Source: Chara braunii
Taxonomy: Eukaryota > Streptophyta > Charophyceae > Charales > Characeae
Direction: 5' to 3'
Assembly (NCBI GenBank): GCA_003427395.1
Contig: BFEA01000171.1
Location: 142,133-195,783 of the forward strand
DNA: 53,651 nt
Under the pieces are notes generated by a model. That model searched no databases, was not told the DNA's origin, and was given only the letters and a program-made list of their open reading frames with translations. The stretch's first letter is position 1. The number at the start of each line of letters is the position of its first letter. Position numbers and translations under genes: made by a program. This document shows positions 42,499-52,290 of the stretch, one piece after another.

Positions 42499-43385
42499 GA
42501 TGGGGCCTGCACATAGTGGCCACCCTGGCGGAATGTCTATACGGAGTATAGGGTGACTATGGCACTGATAGATGGGGCCTGCACATAGTGGNNNNNNNNN
42601 NNNNNNNNNNNNNNNNNNNNNNNNNNNNNNNNNNNNNNNNNNNNNNNNNNNNNNNNNNNNNNNNNNNNNNNNNNNNNNNNNNNNNNNNNNNNNNNNNNNN
42701 NNNNNNNNNNNNNNNNNNNNNNNNNNNNNNNNNNNNNNNNNNNNNNNNNNNNNNNNNNNNNNNNNNNNNNNNNNNNNNNNNNNNNNNNNNNNNNNNNNNN
42801 NNNNNNNNNNNNNNNNNNNNNNNNNNNNNNNNNNNNNNNNNNNNNNNNNNNNNNNNNNNNNNNNNNNNNNNNNNNNNNNNNNNNNNNNNNNNNNNNNNNN
42901 NNNNNNNNNNNNNNNNNNNNNNNNNNNNNNNNNNNNNNNNNNNNNNNNNNNNNNNNNNNNNNNNNNNNNNNNNNNNNNNNNNNNNNNNNNNNNNNNNNNN
43001 NNNNNNNNNNNNNNNNNNNNNNNNNNNNNNNNNNNNNNNNNNNNNNNNNNNNNNNNNNNNNNNNNNNNNNNNNNNNNNNNNNNNNNNNNNNNNNNNNNNN
43101 NNNNNNNNNNNNNNNNNNNNNNNNNNNNNNNNNNNNNNNNNNNNNNNNNNNNNNNNNNNNNNNNNNNNNNNNNNNNNNNNNNNNNNNNNNNNNNNNNNNN
43201 NNNNNNNNNNNNNNNNNNNNNNNNNNNNNNNNNNNNNNNNNNNNNNNNNNNTGATAGATGGGGCCTGCACATAGTGGCCACCCTGGCGGAATGTCTATAC
43301 GGAGTATAGGGTGACCATGTCACTGATAGATGGGCCCTACTGATAGGTGGGGCCTGCACATAGTGGCCACCCTGACCTAAGCCTT
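42499..43385. repeat. 72-bp satellite flanking a 660-N gap
   Basis: Units start GATGGGGCCTGCACATAGTG at 42499, 42571, 43257 and (variant) 43329, exactly 72 bp apart. They include a GGAATGTCTATACGGAGTAT block. The N gap (42592-43251) lies inside the array, so it is most likely an unresolved stretch of the same satellite. Confidence 0.9.
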
Positions 43386-44252
43386 GATGGGCCCATCTAA
43401 ACATTGGGGCAAAGTACCAATGCGGACCTCAGGGTCTCAGTTCCACATTGTCCCATGGCAAGAGACTTTGACACAATGTGGAGCTGAAACCGTGAGGTCC
43501 GAAGGCTGGGATGGTGTCGATCTGTTTGGATGTCAATTAAGGATTTGAATCATTTGATGTATTCATGACTTTTGAATGCCATCTGGACAGCTTGGTCCCT
43601 CTTTGGTGGTACCTTGGACCACTCGGGACCGGATTAACGAACTTCTTCCTCTGTTCGGATCATGTGTTACCAGAGTGGCTGATGACCACTTGCACGGCCG
43701 GGCAAAAAAAAAAAAAACATTATTATAATACAGTGCTGGGCCGGCAACCGGCCGGTTGAGCTACCCCGGTCCAACCGGAGCCGGACCAGACCAGGGGGGG
43801 TGAACCGGGAAACCGGTTTTGAAAAAAAAGTGCCCAAATATCTTCTTTTTTTTTTTTTTTGGGCAGATTCCGACTGCGCTCTTCAAGAGCTGTCCGAATC
43901 CGCAATATAATTTTTAAGGTACAACATTTTTCAGGGGGCTTCCAGAGGGGGGCAGGGGGTTATCATTGACATATTCAGCCAACTACGACTTCCTCAGGGA
44001 GGGGTCAAGTAATCAACTTCACTTATCCGACCCCCCCGTCGCTGGAGCACTTCGTGGAGTACGTCATTTTGATATTGATACCCCACGAGCTGAACCAGAT
44101 ATGATGAGAGGAGGTCCTTGCCCGAAATTATAGCTCTTCCAGACTTCCAGAGTATATTTCGACAGCAGAAAAGTTATGGTTCCAGCTTTCTGCTCGTGGA
44201 GGCAGAGCGTTTTCTGTTTGTTGGTTCCTACATAAGGTGAGTTGTCAGTCCN
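43386..44252. other. Intronic sequence with GC-rich palindromic patches, no gene
   Basis: 43655-43748 is the genuine copy of the misplaced segment at 37360. 43735-43830 is rich in CCGG palindromes (GGCCGGCAACCGGCCGG), and a related GC-rich patch lies at 45235-45315. No coding sequence is recognised. Confidence 0.45.
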
Positions 44253-44846
44253 GAAGTATCTTGTCTGGCAGTCTGTCCAGATACATGTAGTGGAGNAAGG
44301 TCCATTCGAGATAGATAGAGAGAAGAATATGGGCCTTGCTGCACTACTCTCGAAATGTGCAAAACGAGAGTGAATCTTCCGCTAGAATTCGGAAAGATAC
44401 ACCGCCAAGATTTTTGTCTTTTGTGCATGTCGAGAGTAGTGCAGCAACGCCCTATATTTTGGGCCTCGCTCCACTACTCTCGACATGCACAAACGACAAA
44501 TATCATGGCGGTGTATCTTTCCATATTCCAGCGCAAGATTCCCTCTCGTTTTGCACATTTCGAGAGTAGTGCAGCCAGGCCCTTTAGGTCCATTCTTGGG
44601 ATTGCACCTCGGAAGTATCTTGTCTGGCAGTATGTCCAGATACATGTAGTGGAGCAAGGTCCATTCGAGATAGATAGAGAGATGAATATGGGCCTCGCTG
44701 CACTACTCTCGAAATGTGCAAAACGAGAGTGAATCTTCCGCTAGAATTCGGAAAGATACACCGGCAAGATTTTTGTCTTTTGTGCATGTCGAGAGTAGTG
44801 CATCAACGCCCTATATTTTAGGTCCATTCTTGGGATTGCACCTCGG
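44253..44846. mobile_element. Three CACTACTC-family elements in a local duplication
   Basis: Elements lie at 44331-44452 and 44690-44811 (same orientation) and 44461-44583 (opposite orientation). Each has GCCT.GCT.CACTACTCTCGA at one end, its inverse at the other, and the AAATGTGCAAAACGAGAGTG interior. The block 44253-44457 is duplicated at 44612-44816 (offset 359), carrying its element along. GGTCCATTCTTGGGATTGCA precedes the second block and also follows it. Confidence 0.8.
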
Positions 44847-45443
44847 ACGGCTCTGAAATCACAATTCCAAAATCCGAACCCATAACTTTGTCCACAGATG
44901 GCAGGGACGTCGCAGAAGGATATAATCTCAGCAGAGTCTCATCAGAAGCATAGTGTTCCCCTGGTGGCCGAGGGTGAAAGAGCATCAGATGATGCCAATG
45001 GTAACTGATTGGACCACAAGATGACAAATTGGATTAGGGGCCTACCCGGCCCACATCTTAGGAACAACGCATGGCTGTTCTCCGCTGCTGATCTGCATAG
45101 ATCAGCGGCGGATATCCTCTGCCCGTTTTTCTTATAGAAATGGGGTCCTGGCCGCCCCCACGAGGCCTTGGGAACACACGCGCCGACAAAAAAAAAATTC
45201 AGCCCCCAGCAAAAATGCGCTGGGGGCAACCGGGAGGGAACCGGCCCAGGCCACCGGCCGGTCCAACCGGAAGGACCGCGGATGGGGTAGGGGTCCCCGG
45301 TCCATCCGGGGACCAGCCCTGTTATAATAATAATAAAAAAATAATAATATAATAATTTTCTAATGTGCCAAAGAATTTCGATATTAACCTGAGGCAAAGT
45401 TGTTCAGATTATTTTTCTACATAGTTCTTTGAATTTCTTTCTC

Positions 45444-45504
<61 letters not shown>

Positions 45505-45603
45505 GCAAGGACCTTTCTCGGCCCTTGCCCGGCCGGGCCGCCGGGGCAACCAAGGTTTCCCGCGCGGCCTGGTTGGTAACACACTTCGGGTCGTAGTTGT
45601 GCA
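44847..45603. other. No gene; T run of about 57 at 45447-45503
   Basis: A GC-rich patch (45235-45315) is followed by an ATA/ATT-rich stretch and the long T run. No family is recognised. Confidence 0.45.
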
Positions 45604-45629
45604 GTCGTTCGGGTGACATCAGTTAATAA

Positions 45630-46643
45630 TGCGAGGATTTCACCCGTCGGCATACCTGCAGAAGGCCCCCGCAGCAAGTGTGTGCCCGCCCTAAGTAACA
45701 GCGGGCCCCTGAATCCCAATGGGCCCTGAATTTGTCAATTTTTGCAAATCTTGGTGGGCGCCAGACAGTTGCCACGCGCCAGTTGGTTACATCCGCCATG
45801 CTCATGAGAATCAGAAGTATTTGTGAGCCTTCCAGGCTCTTCCAGCAGCGTGGTGGAAGCAGGGAACACCGCATGTTTGTGCCTGGGTGGTTGGGCGTGC
45901 CTAACCAATTCGGTCCCAGGCCACTGTCTGAACAGGCCTGGGAGCAGACACTTTGGCCGATTGTGAAGCTACTGGAAACTCGGTCCCATGGGGCAGGCGG
46001 TAGGCAGGGGCCTGCCACTTTCCATTTAGGAAAGGGCCAGGCTACGCACTTGGTAGTCGGGAACTTGCTTGTGCGAGCGGCAGCGCTGCTGGAGCGTGCG
46101 CTCGTGGGCTGCCTGCTGTGCGCTAGCGGAAGTGCTTGTGCGCACGCGCGCGGTAGTGTGGAAGGAGGGTGCTGCACTGCGGCAGCGCCATAGCTGGGCT
46201 GAGCTTGGACTTAGCTAGCGGAGGTGGTGGTGGTCGTCGTGGTAGAGGAAGAAGAGGAGGGTGAGTGGTGAGAGAGAGATGAGGATGATGACATAAGGGC
46301 ACACACCTGGTCTCGGCGATGGTCTGCATGGTCGACATCTGCATGTACTTCGGTTGCTGCTGCTGACGTCAACAAGTTGCTTGTCATTTCGTTGCTAGTA
46401 GAGTAGCTGTAGGATAGTAGTCTGGGTGCTGAGTACCAGGAGGAGGAAGAGCTACAATTGCAATGTTGGTGGTGGCGAGTATATCCTTTCATTGACAATT
46501 GAGTTTGATGCTTTGGTTCTCCTTCGTTGTAATATCAGTGCAATTCTGCTTTCTGGACAGCGTTCGACTATCTGGTCTTCGATGTGATTTCCAATCTGGA
46601 TTTCTTCAATTCTGTCATTTCGCTATCACTCATTTTCCTTGCA
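45630..46643 (+). mobile_element. Solo LTR of the gypsy family (LTR4)
   Basis: It starts TGCGAGGATTTCACCCGTCG and ends TTTTCCTTGCA. ATAA flanks both sides (45626-45629 and 46644-46647), giving a 4-5 bp target duplication, since AATAAT overlaps the termini. No internal element sequence lies next to it, so it is a solo LTR formed by LTR-LTR recombination. Confidence 0.85.
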
Positions 46644-46696
46644 ATAATTTAACGATGCAGGGAAGATTAGTGTAGCCCCTGCGCAAGGGTTCAGAC

Positions 46697-46918
46697 CATA
46701 CTTGCAAGCGGACGCTGTCCGGGCAGTTCCGCATGTGCGGCAGACCGCCGGACCGGACCCGCGTGGCGCACGAATGTGCGCCCGACGACCAGTTACGCTC
46801 CACCCCCCCCCCAAAAAAAAAAAAATGGCCCTGTCCGGTCCGGTCCGGGGGAAGGGTGCCACACGCGGCAAAGCGGACCGGACCGGACGCTTGTCCGGTC
46901 CGTCTGCTTGCAAGTATG
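46697..46918. mobile_element. hAT-like 222-bp non-autonomous element
   Basis: It has termini CATACTTGCAAGC.GAC in inverted orientation. An exact 8-bp direct repeat, GTTCAGAC, lies immediately outside both ends (46689-46696 and 46919-46926). Eight-bp target duplications are diagnostic of hAT-superfamily transposition among common plant DNA elements. The interior is rich in GGTCCGGTCC-type motifs and an A run. No transposase is encoded. Confidence 0.85.
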
Positions 46919-47158
46919 GTTCAGACACACAATTCCGCAAATTGTCCAAATTTTTATCTTCAGATAAGTTTTGACTTGTGCCTGTGCACCGACGAGGCAC
47001 ACACACACACACACTGACAAATTGTTTGAAATATTAGTCTTTGGACGAAGTTCAGGATCTCTGGTAAAAAAAAAGGAAAAAAGGAAAACGAAGAAACCGA
47101 CATGGTTTATGTAGAAATAAAAAAGGCATGGAACCGATACGATGAACTTGTGACGAAA

Positions 47159-47258
47159 GTCCTTCGGGACATCCGTTAAAAGTTAAAACAGAAACTATAC
47201 ACAGAAGATTAGCATGGTCCCTGCTCAAGGATGACACGGATGAATCGCGAAATGGTCC
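47159..47258 (+). pseudogene. U6 snRNA retrocopy without poly-A tail
   Basis: GTCCTTCGGGACATCCGTTA, ACAGAAGATTAGCATGGTCC, CTCAAGGATGACACGGATGA and CGCGAAATGGTCC span the whole U6 length. A short insertion (about 10 nt) lies in the AAAATTGGAACGATAC region. The next bases (GAATGTG) are neither a T terminator nor an A tail. Confidence 0.75.
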
Positions 47259-48070
47259 GAATGTGAATTGTGGGCCAAGTATTGAGACGCCTGCCCTGTG
47301 CCTTGAACAGTGTTGCTTTCCCATAAGCATCAAGTGCGATCAACTGTATACTGAAAATACAGTTGTATTGTGTGATACCGACCGGGCAAGCCCGGGTCAA
47401 CTTTGCGGCCAGGCAAGGGCAGCAGAAGGTCCCTGCAAAGAGAAGAAAAAAATCCGTAAAAAGACGAAAAGGTCACATCGAAGTTGTGCAGAAAAATAAA
47501 ATGGACAACTTTTGCCTCAGGGTCACTTCGAAATTCTTTGCCAAATTAAACATACAAAATATATGTGTAGTATGTGTAGTGTGTACACTTTTTTCATTTT
47601 TGGCCCGGGGCGCAAGTGGTTCCCGGCCCCTCTGGTAATGCAGGTTGCACTCAATTATGTTGGTGATATTCAAAGAACGCGATCATCATCAAGAACTAGG
47701 AAACTTTCCAGAAAAAAGCCGAGTACGAATAGTACCACCTGCAGGCAAATAAATAACTTAAGTACGAGTATGTTTTCAATGAATAGGACCGCGTACAGGC
47801 AAATAATTTGAAATAAATAACTTAGTACGTTTTTCAATGAATTTCTGCTGTCTTTATATTTCGCGTGATAACAACAAATGAAAATAGAACAGCAATAGCT
47901 CATACGTAAACAATGACGAAAATCACAGAAAAAAAGTCAAGTCTTAATAACATGAGTAAACCTGAGAGGCGATTGAGAGATTCACTTCATGTCTAGGGGA
48001 TTTTCCTACTACTTTCTTGCGCACAAACGGAACACACCCTCAGTATTAGTCTATATAAAAGCTGGTTTTC
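47259..48070. other. No gene; A/T-rich intronic sequence
   Basis: Near-repeats CAAATAA..AACTTA.GTACG occur at 47743-47770 and 47800-47830. 48003-48060 holds a half copy of the CTTCCCCCGAAC family (ACAAACGGAACACACCCTCA). Confidence 0.4.
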
Positions 48071-48188
48071 CTATTACCTTCTTCCCCTCGAACAGAACAC
48101 ACCCTGATAATTAATATATACAAGCTCTATCCTTCCTCAGTACATGGTGTCAAAATGTGGGTGCATGGTGTTCGGGGGGGAAGACGGG
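48071..48188. mobile_element. CTTCCCCCGAAC-family inverted-repeat element
   Basis: The left end is TACCTTCTTCCCCTCGAACA, then GAACACACCCTGATAAT. The right end is GGGTGCATGGTGTTCGGGGG, then GGAAGACGGG. Confidence 0.75.
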
Positions 48189-48540
48189 AGTTTGTTTCCT
48201 CAATAAGGGTCTTCTTTGCTCACACTCCGAACTCGGAGATGAGGCGGCGATGGTGGAGAGTCTGGAGATGGTACCTTTGAGAATTCGAGATTACAGTTTA
48301 TAATTTTACATTGTTGCATTACTTAATTTGAGGATTATGATGAATAGCTGAGATGGGAATCGTTCTTTTTTTCCCGTTTCCCCACCGCCCACCCCTTCTG
48401 TCCGACTGATATATCATTATTGTCTTCAGAGACCTCTGCACACACAAAAAAAAAGGTGTCATTTTTACTTTGGCCTAACACGTCGCACTCTGTTTGGGTG
48501 GGATTTGGCAGGGCTGGTTTTGCCCTGCATGGACTGAGTG

Positions 48541-48542
<2 letters not shown>

Positions 48543-48606
<64 letters not shown>
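48543..48606. repeat. (CT)n microsatellite upstream of a splice acceptor
   Basis: About 64 bp of CT repeats end 29 bp before the acceptor TTTCCTGCAG. The run could serve as an oversized polypyrimidine tract. Read as protein it gives the meaningless poly-SL of a longer open frame beginning at 48420. Confidence 0.9.
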
Positions 48607-48609
<3 letters not shown>

Positions 48610-48635
48610 CGTTGTTCCTTTTTTGTTTCCTGCAG

Positions 48636-49845
48636 AATATGGGAAATGGTGGAGCAGAACAGAGATCTGCTGGTGGTTGTGTGAATAACTGTCCGCTGCT
48701 GCGGGAGGAATGCGAGACTTTGCGGTCTCAGCTGCTGCACCAACAGAATGTGAATTTATGTCTTGAGAGCAAGCTTAGGTCCTGTGAGATTCAATGCAGC
48801 GAGTTGGCGACGGAGTTGGGAAAGAACCGAGAGGCGATGAATGAAATGCAGATGAATTATGCCGCCAGCGAGGCTCAGAACAGGGATCTTTTGGGAAAGC
48901 TCAGTCAGATGCGGTCATCGCACGATGATCTGTTGCTGCAGCTGAAAAGCACTGAACAGAAAAGGGAGGAGCTCATAAGCCATTTGGCGGATTGGATCAT
49001 GCAGTGCAAAGATCTAAATCTCAGACTGAATGCGAGCGAGTCCGTGCAAGCAAAGTTGAAGGCGGCGTGTGCGGAGAACGACTTGTCGAACAATCAGCTG
49101 CGCTGTGAATTAGCAGCCAAGAAGAAGAGGCTAGTACAGCTGGAGTTTCAGCTCTCGCGATTCCATTCCTTGCGAGATCTGATAGAGACAAAGCAGGCAG
49201 GAGCTGCCGGTAGCAAGCTGTCCCCAAGAGGGACGTCGATGGACAGGGGCGGAATTGGGAATCCCATCATTGAATGCAATGGGACCATGGAATTGTTCCA
49301 CGAACGTTCAGTTAACGAAGAAGCCGAAGGAGATGACGGAACAGGAGGGATTGTGGTGCCGCAACAGGCAGATGACCGAGGGTCAGGGAAGGATACAAAC
49401 ACGAATACGGCAGCTGGTAATCCTAAAAAAGCTATTGTCAAGGAGGTTGGAGCGCACGGAGGAGGGAGACGTGCAACAGGCTATAACAATGCCACAGGTC
49501 CTGCAGAGGGGAGATCGCCGACAAGCAATAACAAAAGAGCGATGGCGGGGAAGATATCGGGGCTTAGAGTCATCCCTAGCTATGGCAGGCTTTCTGAAGA
49601 AGGAGCCCAAAGTGTGAGGGACAATAAATATCTGGGGTCATGCACGCCACGGGGCGGCAAAAGTCCTGCAGCAGCAGCTGGACATCTTCCGGAGGCGTCG
49701 GATTGTTCTCGTCATATTTCAGGTCTTCTGCCATCTCCAGGAGAGCTGCGCAGTGCAAGCTTTGGAGTGCGAGACGGTATGGGCTTCCAGGAACCACTGT
49801 CATTGCCTCATCAGCCCCTGCCACATACACCCAGGGCACGGCAAG

Positions 49846-49882
<37 letters not shown>

Positions 49883-50750
49883 CCAGCAGCAGCAGCAGCA
49901 GCACCAGCTACTACCTTGCGAGCTGAAGAACAATCATCAGCGGAACTTCCAGCGGACGTCAAGCACTGGAGACGTTCTGGGGTATAAGATGCAGCGGGCA
50001 AACAGAAGGGTGTCGAGCAGGCACCTCTCTCTCGAGGAGTTTCCGACGGTGCAGGAGCTAATTGGAGGAGATGAGCTGGTTGCTAGAACCCCCCCGCCCC
50101 GATTACAGCCGCTGCAGGGATACCGACAAACTGCCAACTCAGATTTGAGTGGCAGATGTACAGAATGCGGTAACAGCACCGATTTCTGTGGAGGATGTAG
50201 AGTCGGAGGGAAAGCCAACCGGGAAGCAGAAGGTGGTGAAGCTTCAGAAGATACCACTCGCCGTCACAGCAGGCAAGGATCGGGTTCAACTGACAAGGGC
50301 TACCCAGAGGCGTGCTGGAGGTTGTCGATGGCCTGCCCTTGCCCCTCCCCACGGAGCGCTTCCAGGGCTCAACAGCAAGAATTAGCCACCGGCTCTGCCG
50401 TGGCAAGCAATGAAGGACGAGGAGGATGTGCAAATGGGAGAAGACGAGGCAAGAATGTCTGCAAAGAACGCGACCGAAGGCGGCAAACAAGCCTCCATCA
50501 GGCTGCAGCAGGTATGTTGAGAACTGTTCAGACTCACCCCCAAACAGCGGCCGACTTGGGCAAAGCACGGCCATGGCAAAGTGTTGAGCTGGATGGACTT
50601 GGTGGCCGCAATCAGTTTGACGACCAAGGTGGGGTCAACAGGGCGAGGCTGAAGACACGGTTGTCAGCCCCTTCTTGGCCTTTGACCACAGACCAAGTCA
50701 AGAGTTTGATCGAGAGAGTAGATCCTCTAGGTCAAGCATCTAGAACATAG
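48636..50750 (+). CDS. Coiled-coil, polyglutamine, cysteine-motif protein; possible C-terminal exon of the NEK kinase
   Basis: The open frame from the acceptor TTTCCTGCAG at 48635 to the TAG at 50750 gives 704 codons. An in-frame ATG at 48639 could instead be a start. I exclude the upstream poly-SL part as intron microsatellite. Residues about 18-190 from that ATG are heptad-rich coiled coil (LREECETLRSQLLHQQ, then ELATELGKNREAM). The middle is low complexity, with a glutamine/histidine stretch near residue 404-425. A CX2CX6CX2C motif (CTECGNSTDFCGGC, residues about 507-520) could bind zinc. The phase 0 acceptor matches the phase 0 end of the kinase exon at 37813, and NEK kinases commonly carry C-terminal coiled coils, so it may be the kinase tail. 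A separate scaffold or cytoskeletal protein is equally possible. No family is recognised. Confidence 0.7.
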
Positions 50751-50754
50751 CGCA

Positions 50755-50812
50755 CGTGCGTGCGCGCGCGCGATCGATCGATCGATCGAGCGAGAGAGAG
50801 GGAGAGAGAGGC
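50755..50812. repeat. (GC)n-(GATC)n-(GA)n microsatellite
   Basis: GTGCGTGCGCGCGCGCGATC leads into GATCGATCGATC and then GAGAGAGAG, directly after the stop codon, so it would lie in the 3' UTR if the exon above is transcribed. Confidence 0.85.
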
Positions 50813-50914
50813 AGGGAGGGATCTTTGCTGATTGTTATCTTCATTCAATGTTGATTCATTTGTTTATTTGTGCGCTGTTTACTAAGGGCTGATGCATTTT
50901 CGATCTCGATAAGC

Positions 50915-51046
50915 ATGGGCAGTTACCGACGCATTTTCGACGTCGATAAGCATAATGGGGAGTTAGCTTTCTGTGACTTAGTTTGGAAAGGCTCGGCCAT
51001 CATTACCTGTTCCAATGAAGAGGCCAGAATTTGGAGGAGGGAAAAG
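50915..51046 (+). CDS. Possible WD40-like exon (weak)
   Basis: The frame reads FDVDKHNGELAFCDLVWKGS, then AIITCSNEEARIWRREK, and stops being protein-like at a GTGTGTG donor. The spacing of AIITCSNEEARIW resembles the end of a WD40 repeat blade. However, the first third comes from a 33-bp local duplication (GCATTTTCGA.(C/G)TCGATAAGCAT), no second blade is visible, and no acceptor is convincing. It could be a decayed exon or chance. Confidence 0.22.
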
Positions 51047-51346
51047 GTGTGTGTTGGATTCTTCTGTTACTTTGACGATCCTGTGCACTGTGCTGCAGAC
51101 ACCCAACCTGGTGAACCGAGGCGAGCATTGTTGTTGTCGTCAAGACCATCCCATGGCCAGCGGACGTTCGATAACAACCTTCTTTCTTTCTCGACGACAA
51201 CGATAACACAGAGGGAGGTCAGTTGATAGATGCCAAGCGCTGGACGAGTTTTGACGAACTTTTCATTGATTCGTATTATCTAATATATATATACGATCAT
51301 CAAATTCATTGCCATTCAGAGAATCTTGCAATTGATTTCATTTACG

Positions 51347-51540
51347 AGTTAGACGAGCACTTGCATTGTCGGTCCAGCAGTTGACGGCTTATTCTGTAGC
51401 GCTGCCTCTCAATCTCGCTGCTTCATTGCAATTGATTGATTGATTACATTGCGAAGAAGCTCTGCCAGTGAGTACTCGTGTTGTCGGTCCTGCGCTTGAC
51501 AGCTTATTCTGTAGAGGCGCCCCTCACACCTTATGCTTTT
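51347..51540. repeat. Diverged duplication (TTGTCGGTCC...CTTATTCTGTAG)
   Basis: 51350-51415 and 51470-51535 share GAG.ACT.G..TTGTCGGTCC, TTGAC.GCTTATTCTGTAG and CCTCTCA-like ends. Confidence 0.65.
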
Positions 51541-51627
51541 ATTTATTTCCCTGACCCTTGAAATGTTGTCTGCTTCCCCTCCTGTGAGATGTAAGAACAA
51601 CAAGAATGAAGTTAACCAATCTTCAGG

Positions 51628-51893
51628 TAGCCATCCTTTTTATTTGGATGATTAGATCGGAACCGTACATTTTCTGACCAGCTCACCTCCTTTGTATCGC
51701 ATGCTTGAGGTCTACCAGCTCTGCTAGCCAGCCATCCTTGTTATTTGGATGCTTAGATTGGAACCGTGCATTTTCTGACCAGCTCAGCTCAGCTCTTTTG
51801 TATCGCAATTGCATGCCTGGAGATCAAAAGAGCGGTCTACCGGCTCTGCTAGCCATCCTTTAGTTGGATGAATGGATCCGAACCGCACATTTT
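51628..51893. repeat. Tandem repeat of about 95-120 bp, three copies
   Basis: Each unit has TAGCCATCCTT, TTGGATG.TTAGAT.GGAACCG, CATTTTCTGACCAGCTCA and TCTACC.GCTCTGCTAGCC. The copies start near 51630, 51728 and 51850, the last truncated. Confidence 0.75.
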
Positions 51894-52029
51894 TTTGTCG
51901 AGAAAGCCGAAGGACAACCATGAGCCTAATTCGGCAGCAGATCGCGCAGCCGCCAGCCGATCGATCAATGATGATCGATGGCTCAGACACCCCCACTCGC
52001 CCTGGCAGTCAGACTTGGTTCGGAGGGAT

Positions 52030-52290
52030 TACCAACTGAACTGTTGAAGTACAGACCCCGTCGGAAGCAGATGGTTTGGAGGGATTATCTACTTAGGGGG
52101 ATCCGACAAGTCTGTGGTGCCGATGAAGCCTTTGTCCATATGGTGGCTACCGTGCCCGACTGCTGAGGGGGGAAGCGCAACAGACAGATGAAATAAGGCA
52201 CTGCCAAGGCGGTTCAAGACTCGAGGCGCCGCTGAACTTTTGAAACACAGACCCTGAGTTCGAACTCTGTTGAAAGCAGGCCGTTGATAC
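52030..52290 (+). mobile_element. Two degraded SINE fragments
   Basis: ACCAACTGAACTGTTGAAGT at 52030 and GAACTTTTGAAACACAGACC plus the B-box-like GAGTTCGAACTC at 52230 match the body of the SINE family seen at 1.9 and 41.1 kb. The A boxes are not recognisable. Confidence 0.5.

Larger units (their letters stand above)
45604..46952 (+). pseudogene. U6 retrocopy broken by two nested insertions
   Basis: U6-like pieces are 45604-45629 (GTCGTTCGGGTGACATCAGT TAATAA), 46644-46688 (TTTAACGATGCAGGGAAGAT ... CCCCTGCGCAAGG) and 46927-46952 (ACACAATTCCGCAAATTGTC CAAATT). In order they cover the U6 5' stem, the ACAGAGAAGATTAG region and the 3' end. A solo LTR separates the first two and a hAT-like element the last two. 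This copy is older than both insertions. Confidence 0.75.

Noticed and set aside
42496-43404. Long open frames of 228-302 codons on both strands
   Set aside because: They consist mostly of N-gap positions and satellite DNA, so there is no real coding sequence.
48420-48635. N-terminal extension of the 776-codon frame with a poly-SL run
   Set aside because: The SL repeats are translated (CT)n microsatellite and a strong splice acceptor (TTTCCTGCAG) follows, so this part is best explained as intron.
50510-50540. Internal splice donor and acceptor in the coiled-coil exon (GCAG|GTATGT ... TTCAG)
   Set aside because: The implied intron would be only about 24 nt, and the reading frame stays open through it.
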